DNA of 35,558 nt from Lusitaniella coriacea LEGE 07157 (GCF_015207425.1 NZ_JADEWZ010000046.1:1-35558), one strand, 5' to 3'. Numbered from the stretch's first letter, positions 1-8,845 are shown. Program-made: numbers and translations. Notes: generated by a model from the letters alone, not told the origin.

Positions 1-988
1 GTGGTGGTGGAGGCGGCGTTTGGTTAGTTGTATTGGCAAAAAATCGGATCGTGCTGGGCAACCGACTGCCAAATATGGCATCCGGGAAGCCATCGCCATT
101 CAGGTCTGCAAATGCAGGGGCAACTTGTTCTAGCGCCGCCGTTCCGTTGAGGTCGTTGAAAGGATTATCTGCCCCGGTGACTTCAAACAACATCGCATTA
201 TTTGCAGTTCCCCGGTTCTCAAAGAAGCGAACCGTTCCGCTTCCGCCGCCTACGGGGTTCGTCTCCCCGAGAAAAGCGTCTAAATCCCCATCCATGTCTG
301 CATCCGCAAAGGTTGGGACAACGCGAACCTCTGCACCGGCAGCAATATTGACTCCTTGGAAAGGGTTGGCAGCATCATTTTGGACAAAAGTTGGGGTTGT
401 GTTATTCCCCTGGTTTTCATAGAAAATTGTGTTGCCTGTTGTTGAACCTGCTGTACTGCGAATCCCAACCAACGCATCTAAATCTCCATCCCCATCAATA
501 TCCGCAAAGGTAGGGGAAGCGTATGCTGCGGCTCCCAAATCGGCGAGATCGAGGGGGTTAGCCGCCGTATCTCGCACGAACATGGGCATCATAGCCGTTC
601 CATTGTTGCGGAAAAACCGAACCGAGCTATCCGTTCCTACGGGATTATCGCCATCGCCGAGGGTGCCGATAAAGGCATCTAAATCCCCGTCTCCATCAAT
701 ATCGGCTAAAGCCGGCATACTAACGGTGAAGGGTTCTCTCGCATTGGTAGGAAAAACCCCCAAACCGTCAACAAAGGTGTTGTAGGTATTAAAGGGATTT
801 GCAGCTCCCACTTGTTCGGTAAAGCTGGGAGTTGTTGTCGTGCCATCATTGAGGAAAACGCTTACCAGACCGTCATTTTGACCGACAACTGCATCTAAAT
901 CTCCATCCCCATCAATATCGGCAAAGGTTGGGGAGGCTAAATTTTTATTGACCTGAAAAAGGTCATTACCTTGTTGAAATGTAATCAT
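1..988 (-). CDS. FG-GAP/VCBS repeat protein, partial (3' end beyond the window)
   Basis: The minus strand is open from an ATG at 988 to the left window edge (329 codons), so the C-terminus is missing. The visible protein has five repeats of about 65-72 residues. Each holds a calcium-loop-like motif of the type PTFADIDGDGDLDA, near residues 19-33, 91-105, 158-172, 225-239 and 290-304. Between them are NGT and ANPF segments. The visible part ends in a proline run, probably a linker to further domains. FG-GAP/VCBS repeats form beta-propeller blades in integrin-like and secreted adhesion proteins, and the Asp-rich loops bind Ca2+. No signal peptide is visible. The ATG at 988 has no convincing ribosome site. 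The same frame continues upstream, beyond one TGA at 998-1000, into the ORF at 998-1150, so the true start may be 1150. Family assignment is solid; substrate and location are unknown. Confidence 0.85.
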   Translation of the reverse strand, partial: MITFQQGNDLFQVNKNLASPTFADIDGDGDLDAVVGQNDGLVSVFLNDGTTTTPSFTEQVGAANPFNTYNTFVDGLGVFPTNAREPFTVSMPALADIDGDGDLDAFIGTLGDGDNPVGTDSSVRFFRNNGTAMMPMFVRDTAANPLDLADLGAAAYASPTFADIDGDGDLDALVGIRSTAGSTTGNTIFYENQGNNTTPTFVQNDAANPFQGVNIAAGAEVRVVPTFADADMDGDLDAFLGETNPVGGGSGTVRFFENRGTANNAMLFEVTGADNPFNDLNGTAALEQVAPAFADLNGDGFPDAIFGSRLPSTIRFFANTTNQTPPPPP

Positions 989-997
989 GATCGGCGC

Positions 998-1150
998 TCA
1001 GAAGGGGTAATTCGCTAAGGACTGTGTTGCAAGAGGCAGTTTCTTGACGAGTAAGGTTCTAGGGTTAAGTGCTTCGGATTTCGCCCCGAAAGGACTATCC
1101 CATTGATAAGTATCTTCTGAGTTGGGATCGCTGATGTTACATCGCTTCAT
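998..1150 (-). CDS. 50-codon ORF in frame with, and upstream of, the FG-GAP gene
   Basis: A short ORF begins with ATG at 1150, with GGAG eight bases upstream (1159-1162), and ends at TGA 998-1000. It encodes 50 residues starting MKRCNISDPNSEDTY and ending SLANYPF. There is no membrane segment and no family I recognise. It is in exactly the same frame as the FG-GAP ORF, and only three codons (GCG CCG ATC) separate the TGA from the ATG at 988. It could be the N-terminus of the FG-GAP protein cut off by a nonsense mutation or sequencing error, a short translationally coupled leader, or a readthrough context. Its good ribosome site, against the poor one at 988, favours the view that it is the original N-terminus. 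Confidence 0.5.
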   Translation of the reverse strand: MKRCNISDPNSEDTYQWDSPFGAKSEALNPRTLLVKKLPLATQSLANYPF

Positions 1151-1285
1151 AGTTTTTTCTCCACTCACTCGCCACCAAACTATTATTCAATCTGGCGCTG
1201 GATTGAAGGGCAATCTCAAAAAGGGTTGCCGCTTCTTACGTTTATTGAATGACTTTGTTTTACCCTCTTCTTTAACCCCTGTCAA

Positions 1286-2452
1286 CTAAAATCGCCCTTC
1301 TAGGTTGGGGAAGATTTGACCTTGCTTTTGCGCGTCCTGAATAAAAGGTTCGTTACGGCTTTCGCTTATTGAGGATTGTTGGGGATCGACAGTGATGAAG
1401 TGGCAAATTTCATCGGTTCTAAAACCTAATGCCATTGGGCGTTTGACTTGGGGCAATACCTGAACGTCGTAAAGTTCTGTGATGATGCCGTCGAGGTAGA
1501 GCCAATGGTCGATATTTCCGGTATTGAGGTTGATTATTGCTAAACCGCAGCGACTGGTTGCTTCTTTTGCGGCTAAACGTTCGTCTAGGGCGAGTCCGGA
1601 AAAGGCCTGTTCTGGTGAGGGTCGATCGCGCCGAGTTTGAGATAATCCAACAATCGCCCAATCCTTGTAGAAGGCTAACCCGCGCAGATAACCGGGACAA
1701 AACGCGATCGCGTTAAAGCATCCCCGTGCAAAATCGACGTAACCGAAATCCCCCGTCCCGGAGTTGAGCAACCATAGTTTATCCCGATACCAACGAGGAG
1801 AGTGGGGCATAGATAAATCGGTAAGAAGGAGTTGATTCGTTCTCACATCGATCAAACAACCGCCGGACTGCCGCTTTTCTCGCCAACCTGCTGCCACATC
1901 AGAGCGACTAATCGCCGTTGCATAACCGGGCTGACCGTCGACCAAAGCAATTCCGTTAAGATGGCAGCGATCTTCGGGGGCAAGTTTCTCGATGAAGGGA
2001 GGATGCCAGAGAGGAGTGAAACTATAGCGATCGCTCGTTGTCGCCAAGCAACTATATAAAGTATTGGCAAAAACAATTCTCCCCGACTCCTCAACCGCAA
2101 CGTCGTGAATGTCTAAATCGCCGGTAGTGTGGGCAAGGCGGGGAATATAAAGTTTGTCATAACCGTTGTAGCGCTGTCCGGGAAGCAAGGCATTGTCCAA
2201 TTGCCACAGTTGGTAGCGAGAACTTAAATAGAGGCGCTCGGATGTGGCATAGAGTCCCATCGGTCGGTCGAACAGCCGCTCGAAAATGGATAGTTGCCCC
2301 TCGGATTTTAAACCAATCAGAAATAAGCGATTGGTTTGATAGGTGGTGAACGCCAGACTAATTTGTTGTTCTGACAGCCAAGAGAGGCAGTTGCGGGAAC
2401 AGGTGATTTCTAAAGGCGGGGAACCCGTTCGGGGCGAGCTTTGATTGACCAT
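1286..2452 (-). CDS. TIGR03032 / DUF4915 family protein
   Basis: This 388-residue protein has the repeated blade-like beta pattern of the TIGR03032 (DUF4915) family. Recognisable stretches are LFLIGLKSEGQLSIFER, RYQLWQLDNAL, DLDIHDVAVEESGRIVFANT, CHLNGIALVDGQPGYATAI, GGCLIDV, SMPHSPRWYRDKLWLLNSGTG and CPGYLRGLAF. It is complete and close to the family's usual 340-400 residues. Members are predicted beta-propellers; no reaction is established. They are common in cyanobacteria and often occur with TPR proteins, though none is adjacent here. There is no signal peptide. The ATG at 2452 directly precedes the conserved N-terminal region. The gene lies upstream of the FG-GAP ORFs on the same strand with a 135-base gap, so co-transcription is possible but not shown. 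Confidence 0.75.
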   Translation of the reverse strand: MVNQSSPRTGSPPLEITCSRNCLSWLSEQQISLAFTTYQTNRLFLIGLKSEGQLSIFERLFDRPMGLYATSERLYLSSRYQLWQLDNALLPGQRYNGYDKLYIPRLAHTTGDLDIHDVAVEESGRIVFANTLYSCLATTSDRYSFTPLWHPPFIEKLAPEDRCHLNGIALVDGQPGYATAISRSDVAAGWREKRQSGGCLIDVRTNQLLLTDLSMPHSPRWYRDKLWLLNSGTGDFGYVDFARGCFNAIAFCPGYLRGLAFYKDWAIVGLSQTRRDRPSPEQAFSGLALDERLAAKEATSRCGLAIINLNTGNIDHWLYLDGIITELYDVQVLPQVKRPMALGFRTDEICHFITVDPQQSSISESRNEPFIQDAQKQGQIFPNLEGRF

Positions 2453-2544
2453 AGTGTTGTAACGGAGGGGACGGCACTGGTTTGAACAACCTATCCGATT
2501 GAATTATTTTTTTCAAGAATATTTCGTGGGCATCTCACGCAACC

Positions 2545-2586
2545 AAAAAATAAGGGATTAGAGCAATACGCTTTAATCCCTTATTT
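2545..2586 (-). terminator. Intrinsic terminator of tmRNA
   Basis: Read on the minus strand, a 13-bp stem AAATAAGGGATTA / TAATCCCTTATTT (arms 2574-2586 and 2548-2560) with a 13-base loop runs directly into a T run. It begins about ten bases beyond the tmRNA 3' end. It is a textbook factor-independent terminator. The plus-strand reading also has a TTATTT tail, so it may act weakly in both directions. Confidence 0.85.
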
Positions 2587-2595
2587 CCCTAACAA

Positions 2596-2989
2596 TGGAG
2601 CCGAGCAGAGTCGAACTGCTGTCCAAACTGGGTATTGACTCTCTACTCGTTCACAGGTTTAGCCTTTCTAATCCTCAAGGCGGGAATCACCCATTATCCC
2701 GGATGACAGGGATGCTCTGGTAAAGTCTTTGCTAGCAAGCCGACCAGAAGCAGTTTACTAGCGCATCCGTTGGGGTTAGTCTTCTAGTTCTTAACGGAGT
2801 CAAACCAGAAGCAAGCGAACTTTAAATCAATAAAGTTTTTCTAGGCAGTGACTGCCACGCGCTTGAAAGCTACAGCGTTGTTTTTCGCAGTTACTTTTGT
2901 GTTTGAGTCTTTGATTTACGAGAGGAGACTCGCTCTCGACCTGAATCACAGAACAGCTTTCGCCAGCCTGTCGAAACCATTACGGCCCC
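2596..2989 (-). ncRNA. ssrA: tmRNA (transfer-messenger RNA)
   Basis: This is the ribosome-rescue RNA, about 394 nt. The 5' end GGGGCCG (at 2989) pairs with the 3' CGGCTCC over seven base pairs including one G-U. It is followed by the discriminator A at 2596. CCA is not encoded and must be added. The 5' half has the conserved TAATGGTTTCGACAGG block, and the 3' T-arm contains CAGTTCGACTCTG. The molecule is the usual one-piece cyanobacterial form, not the permuted two-piece form. An internal reading frame encodes the degradation tag (2841-2888). The gene is flanked by its own promoter element and terminator, so it is a single transcription unit. Confidence 0.97.
2841..2888 (-). other. tmRNA tag-peptide reading frame
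   Basis: Following GTAACT, the frame reads GCG AAA AAC AAC GCT GTA GCT TTC and on to TAG, giving AKNNAVAFKRVAVTA. The AKNN start and FKRVAV core match cyanobacterial tags. The C-terminus is VTA, not the more usual VAA. GCG is the inferred resume codon. Confidence 0.85.
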
Positions 2990-3013
2990 GCGATTGTTAA
3001 TTGTTATTTGGTT

Positions 3014-3019
3014 ATTATA
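3014..3019 (-). promoter_or_regulatory. -10 element of the ssrA promoter
   Basis: A perfect TATAAT lies on the minus strand 24 bases before the mature 5' end of tmRNA. That leaves a short 5' leader to be removed by RNase P. No good -35 hexamer is visible 17 bases further upstream; the best is GTGCAG. Confidence 0.6.
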
Positions 3020-3129
3020 GCAGTTTGCTCGGCTGGCTGCACGGGTTCTTTGTGGTTATGACTCAGGGCAAACGCATCTTATTTTTAGAGTATTTACTAG
3101 ACAAAGGTTCTGTTGAGTTTTTCTGTCGC

Positions 3130-4167
3130 TTAACTGTTTTGAACTTTTGAGGCAGTTTGAGGAACCGCAACCCATTCCCCTCCCTGACTCTTGGATTCAC
3201 TCAAACAGGTGAGAACTTGTACCAATTCCGCACCCACCCAACCCGAAGAAAAGGATGAAGGGGTTTGAGTTTCAATATCATCCAAAAAACGATCGCGCAC
3301 TCGACGCAGAGATTCCGCCGCTTCCACTGCAATAACCTCTCGTCCCAAGCCAGCAGGAACAAAATACCCCTCTTCCTCCTCGAAATAGCCCGTTTGCACG
3401 GTTAATGGCGCTTCCGAGTTCATTTCATCAAAAATCAGCGTCCCGCGACTTCCCGCAACGCACAGCCGTCTCTGCTTGTCTGGATTGAGCCAACACAGGT
3501 GAATATCCGCTTGAAACCCACTGGGATAGAGCAATGTCACCCAAACCAGATCCGCAAGTCCCGGATTCGGTTGCAACCAAACCCGTCCATTTGCCTTGAC
3601 GCGATTCGGGGTTTCTCCCAACCAATGATTAAAAATACAAATATCGTGAATCGCCAAATCCCACAGCGCATCAACATCGTGGCGCACGGGTCCTAAATGG
3701 GTGCGGCTGGCATAACCGTAGCGCAATTCTCCCAATTTCCCGGAAGCCACAACTTCTCGACCGCGATCGACGACGGGGTTAAATAGGTAAGTATGATCGA
3801 CTAAAAGCTGTAATTTTTTCTTCTCTGCAAGCAGCGTCAATTCAACACACTCCGAGGGATTGAGGGTTAAGGGTTTTTCCGCAAGAACGTGATACCCCAA
3901 CTCCAGCGCATCGCGAATCAGTTCGTAGTGGGTTTCCGCCGGCGTGGCGATTGCCACCGCATCAATCGCGTCTAGGGTTCGCGCGTCCTCCCATTGGGAA
4001 GCCATGACAACGGTTTCATCGAGTTCAAATTTTTCCCGACAAGCAGCACGTCGTTCGGGATGGCGGTCGATAATTGCAACAACCTTCGCGCGGGGACAAT
4101 CGGCAAAGTTCCGCACCCAATGGGTTCCCCAACGTCCAACTCCAATAATGGCGATTCCAATTTGCAT
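3130..4167 (-). CDS. Gfo/Idh/MocA family NAD(P)-dependent oxidoreductase
   Basis: This 345-residue enzyme has an N-terminal Rossmann fold with GVGRWG at residues 9-14 and an acidic residue ending beta-2 (IIDRHPERR). It also has the family signature AEKPL at 96-100, with Lys98 expected to contact substrate and cofactor. A C-terminal mixed alpha/beta domain carries LAIHDI (His174), the usual catalytic-histidine region. Members oxidise or reduce sugar or pseudo-sugar hydroxyls with NAD(P). The wording EKPL, HTYLFNP and DLAIHDI resembles UDP-sugar and inositol dehydrogenase-like members, but the substrate cannot be read from sequence. The length is normal. The gene stands alone, divergent from the acyltransferase at 4351 with a 183-base shared upstream region. 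Confidence 0.88.
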   Translation of the reverse strand: MQIGIAIIGVGRWGTHWVRNFADCPRAKVVAIIDRHPERRAACREKFELDETVVMASQWEDARTLDAIDAVAIATPAETHYELIRDALELGYHVLAEKPLTLNPSECVELTLLAEKKKLQLLVDHTYLFNPVVDRGREVVASGKLGELRYGYASRTHLGPVRHDVDALWDLAIHDICIFNHWLGETPNRVKANGRVWLQPNPGLADLVWVTLLYPSGFQADIHLCWLNPDKQRRLCVAGSRGTLIFDEMNSEAPLTVQTGYFEEEEGYFVPAGLGREVIAVEAAESLRRVRDRFLDDIETQTPSSFSSGWVGAELVQVLTCLSESKSQGGEWVAVPQTASKVQNS

Positions 4168-4350
4168 GGTTTGCTTCCAGTCTTTATTGCCGATCTTACG
4201 CTCAATCCGGAGGTTTTTCTTAGAGATACTCTTAACCGATGAAACTTGTCTGTGGGATGCACTTGGGAAACAAAATTTTTCGGCTGAGGCTGGGCGGATG
4301 GAATGACGGTTATTGGTTAAGATGCATGAGAAATTGGCGAAATTTTACCG

Positions 4351-5562
4351 ATGACTGATTCTGCAAACGCTCCTGATTTTTATCCCGCTCAACTCAACCC
4401 CGTTTTAGTGCGCTTGGTTCAAAGTTTTGGTTGGGCGATCGCGCCTTTAAAATACCATCTCAACTTGGAAGTCGAACAGGCGGATTTGGACAAAATAAAA
4501 GCATTAGGGGACAATCGCGTGGTTCTGATGCCCAATCATCCCACTTTTGACGATGGGATTGTTCTCCTTTTACTTTCAACGCGCTTGGGAGAGTTGTTTA
4601 ACTACCTCGTCGCTCACGAAAATTTCCAGGGATTGCAAGGGAAGTTGCTGCAATTGGGGGGTGCGTATTCGATTCGTCGGGGTGTTGGCGATCGCGCGAG
4701 TATCGCTTATACGCTCAAACGCCTTGCAGAATCTGCTTGTCGCATGGTTATCTTTCCCGAAGGCGGTTGCTCTTTCCAAAACGATCTCGTCCAACCGTTT
4801 CGCAGTGGTGCGATTCACCTCCCCCTACAAGCGATGAATCGATTGGTCAAACAGAACAAAACGGTTCCCCATTTTTACCTCGTTCCCATCAGCCTGAAGT
4901 ACCGTTACACTCGTCCCATGAATCGCGAAATCGATCGCATTTTAAGTCAGTTGGAAGGGGAATTAAATCTTGTCCCCCAAACCTCAGATTTATACAAACG
5001 CTTGCGCGCGGTTGGGGAGCGCGTTCTGGAATCTCTCGAACGAGACTACACGATAGAGTACGAAACCGAGGAACCCCGCGATTGGAATCAGCGCATTACC
5101 GCAATTCAAACCCAGGTTCTCGAACGCTGCGAAACGCAACTCAACCTCACCCCCGCACCTCAAATGCCCGCACGGGAGCGCGTTTACAAAATTCAAGCGA
5201 TGCTAGAATCCCAAGGGGAGGAGTTATCTGCACAGGAACGCGCCGATATCTACAGAGCAACGATGCAATTGATCAATTTCGATGCGATCTACGATGGTTA
5301 TGTTGCGGCTGTACCCACGCAAGAACGGTTCTTGGACACCCTCACTCGCTTGGAGAGAGAAGTGTTTCGCATCGATCAACCGCGTCCCAAAGGTTATCGT
5401 CGCGCGATCGTTCGCGTGGGAGATCCCATCGACCTCAAGGATTATTTCGCCGCTTACCAAAGCAATCGCACGGAAACTGTTGAAAAACTGACGCAAATGG
5501 TTCAGAACGCCGTTCAGCGCAATTTGGATATCATGACTTCAGATCCCAAGCCTAATAATTGA
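4351..5562 (+). CDS. PlsC-type glycerolipid acyltransferase family protein
   Basis: This 403-residue protein contains the acyltransferase HX4D motif (NHPTFDD, His63 and Asp68), a downstream YSIRRG block (about 106-111) and FPEGG (135-139), equivalent to the FPEGT glycerophosphate-binding motif. These place it in the lysophosphatidic acid acyltransferase superfamily, which moves acyl groups onto glycerol-phosphate lipids at the membrane. It is longer than classical PlsC (about 240 residues), with an extra C-terminal region of about 200 residues rich in helices. The exact acceptor is therefore uncertain and no symbol is given. No clear membrane helix is visible. The last 49 bases overlap the 3' end of the convergent 1071-aa gene. 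Confidence 0.82.
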   Translation: MTDSANAPDFYPAQLNPVLVRLVQSFGWAIAPLKYHLNLEVEQADLDKIKALGDNRVVLMPNHPTFDDGIVLLLLSTRLGELFNYLVAHENFQGLQGKLLQLGGAYSIRRGVGDRASIAYTLKRLAESACRMVIFPEGGCSFQNDLVQPFRSGAIHLPLQAMNRLVKQNKTVPHFYLVPISLKYRYTRPMNREIDRILSQLEGELNLVPQTSDLYKRLRAVGERVLESLERDYTIEYETEEPRDWNQRITAIQTQVLERCETQLNLTPAPQMPARERVYKIQAMLESQGEELSAQERADIYRATMQLINFDAIYDGYVAAVPTQERFLDTLTRLEREVFRIDQPRPKGYRRAIVRVGDPIDLKDYFAAYQSNRTETVEKLTQMVQNAVQRNLDIMTSDPKPNN

Positions 5563-8500
5563 GGTTTGACTTCATTTTCGCCGCGAATCATCCGAAATAC
5601 ATCTCGAACAATGGCATTGCGTGCCTCGATAAGGTTTGTGAAGCGTAATTTTTTGGCTTCTGTTTGTTTGTTGAGTTGATAAAAATAATCTTTCAGTTGT
5701 TTGTAATGTTCGGCAAAATGACCGTTGTATCGTTTTTGTCCGAGGACGCGATCGGAAGCAGATAAATTATTATGGGTAAGCTCGTCAATTAAACTTAAGA
5801 TCGATGTCCAATTGGAACTCGGACGATCGCACAGAAGCAAAATTAACTGACAGGTTGCAGCAAAAATTTTGCCTAAATCGGCAAACTGCGTCAGCCGATG
5901 GCAATACAGTCCCCGCACTAATTCATCGCCTCCGTCTTTGGGAAATGCGCGATCGAATTTTCTAGGAGAACTTTTCTCCTCTTTTCTGATTCCTCCATCT
6001 TCCGCGATCGCCCAACAATAAGTAAACATCCGCATTGCTTTTTTGATCTGTTCAAAGAGTTTTTCTTCGTCTTCCTGTTCTTCACACAGTTCCAACATTC
6101 CCGTTGCAAATAACAAAATGCTTGAATGGGTGCCAAACAGATAAATATTCTCCTGAACGCGCTTTAAAATAGAGAGATCGAGGCGCAGAACGTGGGTTTC
6201 GCGATCGTAAAATTGTTTGTCGGTTCCTTCTTTGAAATTGCGCAATTCTTGAATAAGTGGAACGATTTGAATTTGCGTATCGCCGTAGGATTCGTAGATT
6301 GGGCAAACTGTTGAAGCTTCTGACTTAACCACCGAACCGCCACAATCTTGTATTTCTTGATAGCAGCGTTTTCCTAATGGCGCATAGCAAACCAGCGCAT
6401 GATCGATTAACCGTTTTGCCCAATCAATACAGCTCTTTTGACTGAATTTCTGGTGTGGCGCGCGATCGTAATCTGTTAAATAAGCAACCATTAAGTAGCA
6501 CCAGCTTTGATACGCAGACCAATAGGCATATCGTGCAGAGTCTCCATCTCTTGCTGCATAAATTCGCGCCTTTTCCAGGATTTTCAATGGCTTTAGCAAG
6601 GACTTCCAAGGATCGATAATTTCTGTATAGGATGGGTGAAAAATATAAGGCTTTGCGCGATGAGCATAGACTCTGGATAACAAGTAAAAAAATGGATGGA
6701 AATTACTTTGAGGAAGTTCGTCAATTCGATAGGCAGTGGTTAAATATTGCTGTAGATATTCTTCTGCATCATTAAGACGTTCTAAGGATGCTCGAATAGC
6801 TTTGTAACGATCTGGGTACGGACAGTCTTCATCTTTCAAGTCCGTCAAATAGTTATAGCGAAACCCACAAATTGCATATCTTGACAACAAAAATTCATCT
6901 GAGATTTTATCGCGAAACTTTTCAATATGCTGTTCGATTAAATCGAGATATTTTTTTGCAATCCGATACAAACCTTCTTTGAGATAAGCTTCGGCAATCG
7001 CCAGATGTGCTTCATATGCAACTAGACTCCAAGGAGTTTCAGTATTCTTTTCAGAAAAATTGAATTTTTTATCTCTTGTTCGGTATTCATTAAGAATCGT
7101 TTTTTCCAGTTGACCCTCCATCGCTTTTAAGGAAAATGGATAGTATTTATTCAAATCTTTTCCTTGCTTGAGGGCGTTGACGCGATCGACGCGCCGACAC
7201 AGTTGTTCTAAATATTTTTGAGCGTTAATTCCTGTTTTTTCAATGGCTCTTAACCGAGCATAGAATGCAGCTTTTGCGACAGTTTCTAGCATATCGAAGC
7301 CACAAAATTCACCACAAGCAGGCTTACATTGATGAGAAATATCATCATAAAATTTATTCTCGCAAATAACCTTATTGACCTCACTCTTTTGGCACAGTTC
7401 AACGAAAACGTGCGACCAAATCAAACTGTGATTATTTCCGCCAACAAATTCTGAATGATTTATAACTTCGTGAGCGCAGGAAAGATAGTCTTTGAGTGCG
7501 GGAATATCTCTGAGTAAAAAACGATCGATAGCTGCTGTAATATGAGAAATTGGACTGCCGATACCTACAGTTTTTTCGGAAAACTCTAATCTTTCTCCAT
7601 CTCTTGAATTAATAATACTTGAACTTGCTAAATTTCTTTTAAAATCTTGAGGGAGTTTGACTTGAAAATCAACAGAGACTTTATAAGAAAATTGCTTTTC
7701 CAAGCCATTGATACTTTCTTCATCTTCATCCGCGTCTAGAAGTGCGGGATTTAACAATCCAATTTCTTCATCTTCTCCTTTTACGTGAAGGGGTAAAGGG
7801 TTTTTTTTCTCAATAACAATATTTTTGATGTAAATTGGAAATCGATCTCTCAAAAGCTTATTTTCAACAATCGAGCCGGTTAAATGTCGAATAAAATCAA
7901 TAGTCAAATAGCTGGCACTGTAAGCTTGATAATTAATATCTGGATTTTTTCCTAAAAAGGATTGCACTTGTTTTAATCCTGCTTGAAATTCAATACGGCT
8001 AATTTCTCGTTTAACTTTATTGGTTAATTCTTCGATTTTTGTCTTTTGCAGTGTAATATCTAGTCCTTGTAAGCGAGGAGAAAGAAGTTTTTGAATCGTT
8101 TTTTTGATTTGCTTTTCTCTCCACTTTTCTAAGGATTCTGTCGATCGAGGAGTGCGCGTGTCGATCGCGGAAGGATAACTCAAAAAGGTTTTATACAAAC
8201 GAATCACATCTTCTCGCTTTAAACCATTGACTGGATCTGTTGCTTTTTCGAGTAGTTGTTGCAATAAAACTTCGCCACCGTGAACGGGAAGTTCCAACTC
8301 GTCTCTCTCTTCTGGAGACAGTTGCGAAAACTCCTGAAATGCTCGCAATTTTTCCGATCGCGTCAAAATTCGTGGTATTCCCAAAGAAGATGTTTCAATG
8401 GTTCTCTCCGACCAATACCGTTGCAGAGAGGACAAAATACTAACCAATTTTCCCAAGGTGAGTCCGGGAACGGTGGGTTCCTTTTCGCCGGGGTAGCGTT

Positions 8501-8729
8501 CGGGAAAGACCGAACGAAGCATTCTACGGATGAGAATTCGGTTTCCTTCGAGTCCCCATTGTTTGGCAATGCTGCTTTCGTTGAATTTCTCTTTGGTTCC
8601 TGCGGCACTTCCCAAATCGGTTAAGTTTTTTAACAAATACAAATAGACGGCTTTATCCCTTTCTTGGTCTGCGTTCAGGCGACCGCGCGCGGAGTCATCT
8701 TGTGAGGCAGTTTTTTTGCGTTTGGACAT
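5514..8729 (-). CDS. Large protein of unknown family (1071 aa) with Cys cluster and TPR-like helices
   Basis: I do not recognise this 1071-residue soluble protein. The first 25 residues are charged. Residues 28-75 look like a small helical, possibly HTH-like segment (NESSIAKQWGLEGNRI). Residues 200-260 are strongly charged helix. Residues 320-345 form an acidic stretch. A cysteine cluster C456-x11-C468-x3-C472-x3-C476 could bind a metal. From about 560 to 760 the sequence alternates Ala/Tyr/Leu helices (for example AYEAHLAIAEAYLKEGLYRIAKKYL), as in TPR-type repeats. A further helical region runs to the C-terminus. No signal peptide, membrane helix or known catalytic motif is seen. It overlaps the acyltransferase 3' end by 49 bases and is divergent from the 127-aa gene at 9099. 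Its length and intact frame argue that it is a real gene. A scaffold or sensor role is only a guess. Confidence 0.8.
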   Translation of the reverse strand: MSKRKKTASQDDSARGRLNADQERDKAVYLYLLKNLTDLGSAAGTKEKFNESSIAKQWGLEGNRILIRRMLRSVFPERYPGEKEPTVPGLTLGKLVSILSSLQRYWSERTIETSSLGIPRILTRSEKLRAFQEFSQLSPEERDELELPVHGGEVLLQQLLEKATDPVNGLKREDVIRLYKTFLSYPSAIDTRTPRSTESLEKWREKQIKKTIQKLLSPRLQGLDITLQKTKIEELTNKVKREISRIEFQAGLKQVQSFLGKNPDINYQAYSASYLTIDFIRHLTGSIVENKLLRDRFPIYIKNIVIEKKNPLPLHVKGEDEEIGLLNPALLDADEDEESINGLEKQFSYKVSVDFQVKLPQDFKRNLASSSIINSRDGERLEFSEKTVGIGSPISHITAAIDRFLLRDIPALKDYLSCAHEVINHSEFVGGNNHSLIWSHVFVELCQKSEVNKVICENKFYDDISHQCKPACGEFCGFDMLETVAKAAFYARLRAIEKTGINAQKYLEQLCRRVDRVNALKQGKDLNKYYPFSLKAMEGQLEKTILNEYRTRDKKFNFSEKNTETPWSLVAYEAHLAIAEAYLKEGLYRIAKKYLDLIEQHIEKFRDKISDEFLLSRYAICGFRYNYLTDLKDEDCPYPDRYKAIRASLERLNDAEEYLQQYLTTAYRIDELPQSNFHPFFYLLSRVYAHRAKPYIFHPSYTEIIDPWKSLLKPLKILEKARIYAARDGDSARYAYWSAYQSWCYLMVAYLTDYDRAPHQKFSQKSCIDWAKRLIDHALVCYAPLGKRCYQEIQDCGGSVVKSEASTVCPIYESYGDTQIQIVPLIQELRNFKEGTDKQFYDRETHVLRLDLSILKRVQENIYLFGTHSSILLFATGMLELCEEQEDEEKLFEQIKKAMRMFTYCWAIAEDGGIRKEEKSSPRKFDRAFPKDGGDELVRGLYCHRLTQFADLGKIFAATCQLILLLCDRPSSNWTSILSLIDELTHNNLSASDRVLGQKRYNGHFAEHYKQLKDYFYQLNKQTEAKKLRFTNLIEARNAIVRDVFRMIRGENEVKPQLLGLGSEVMISKLR

Positions 8730-8845
8730 GGGTTTAAGGAATGTGGCGAAGGGATAAAAATCGCGCGAAACTCAGGGTTTGGGGTCTTTTATCTCAGTTA
8801 ACAATAAAGTTCGCCGCCAAACTGTTCGCAATAATCTAATTCAAT

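Noticed and set aside
33-785. Plus-strand ORFs of 129 and 118 codons over the FG-GAP gene
   Set aside because: They are shadows of the minus-strand repeat protein, whose translation shows clear FADIDGDGDLDA motifs.
4737-5483. 248-codon plus ORF inside the acyltransferase gene
   Set aside because: It is an out-of-frame shadow; the acyltransferase frame has the HX4D and FPEG motifs.
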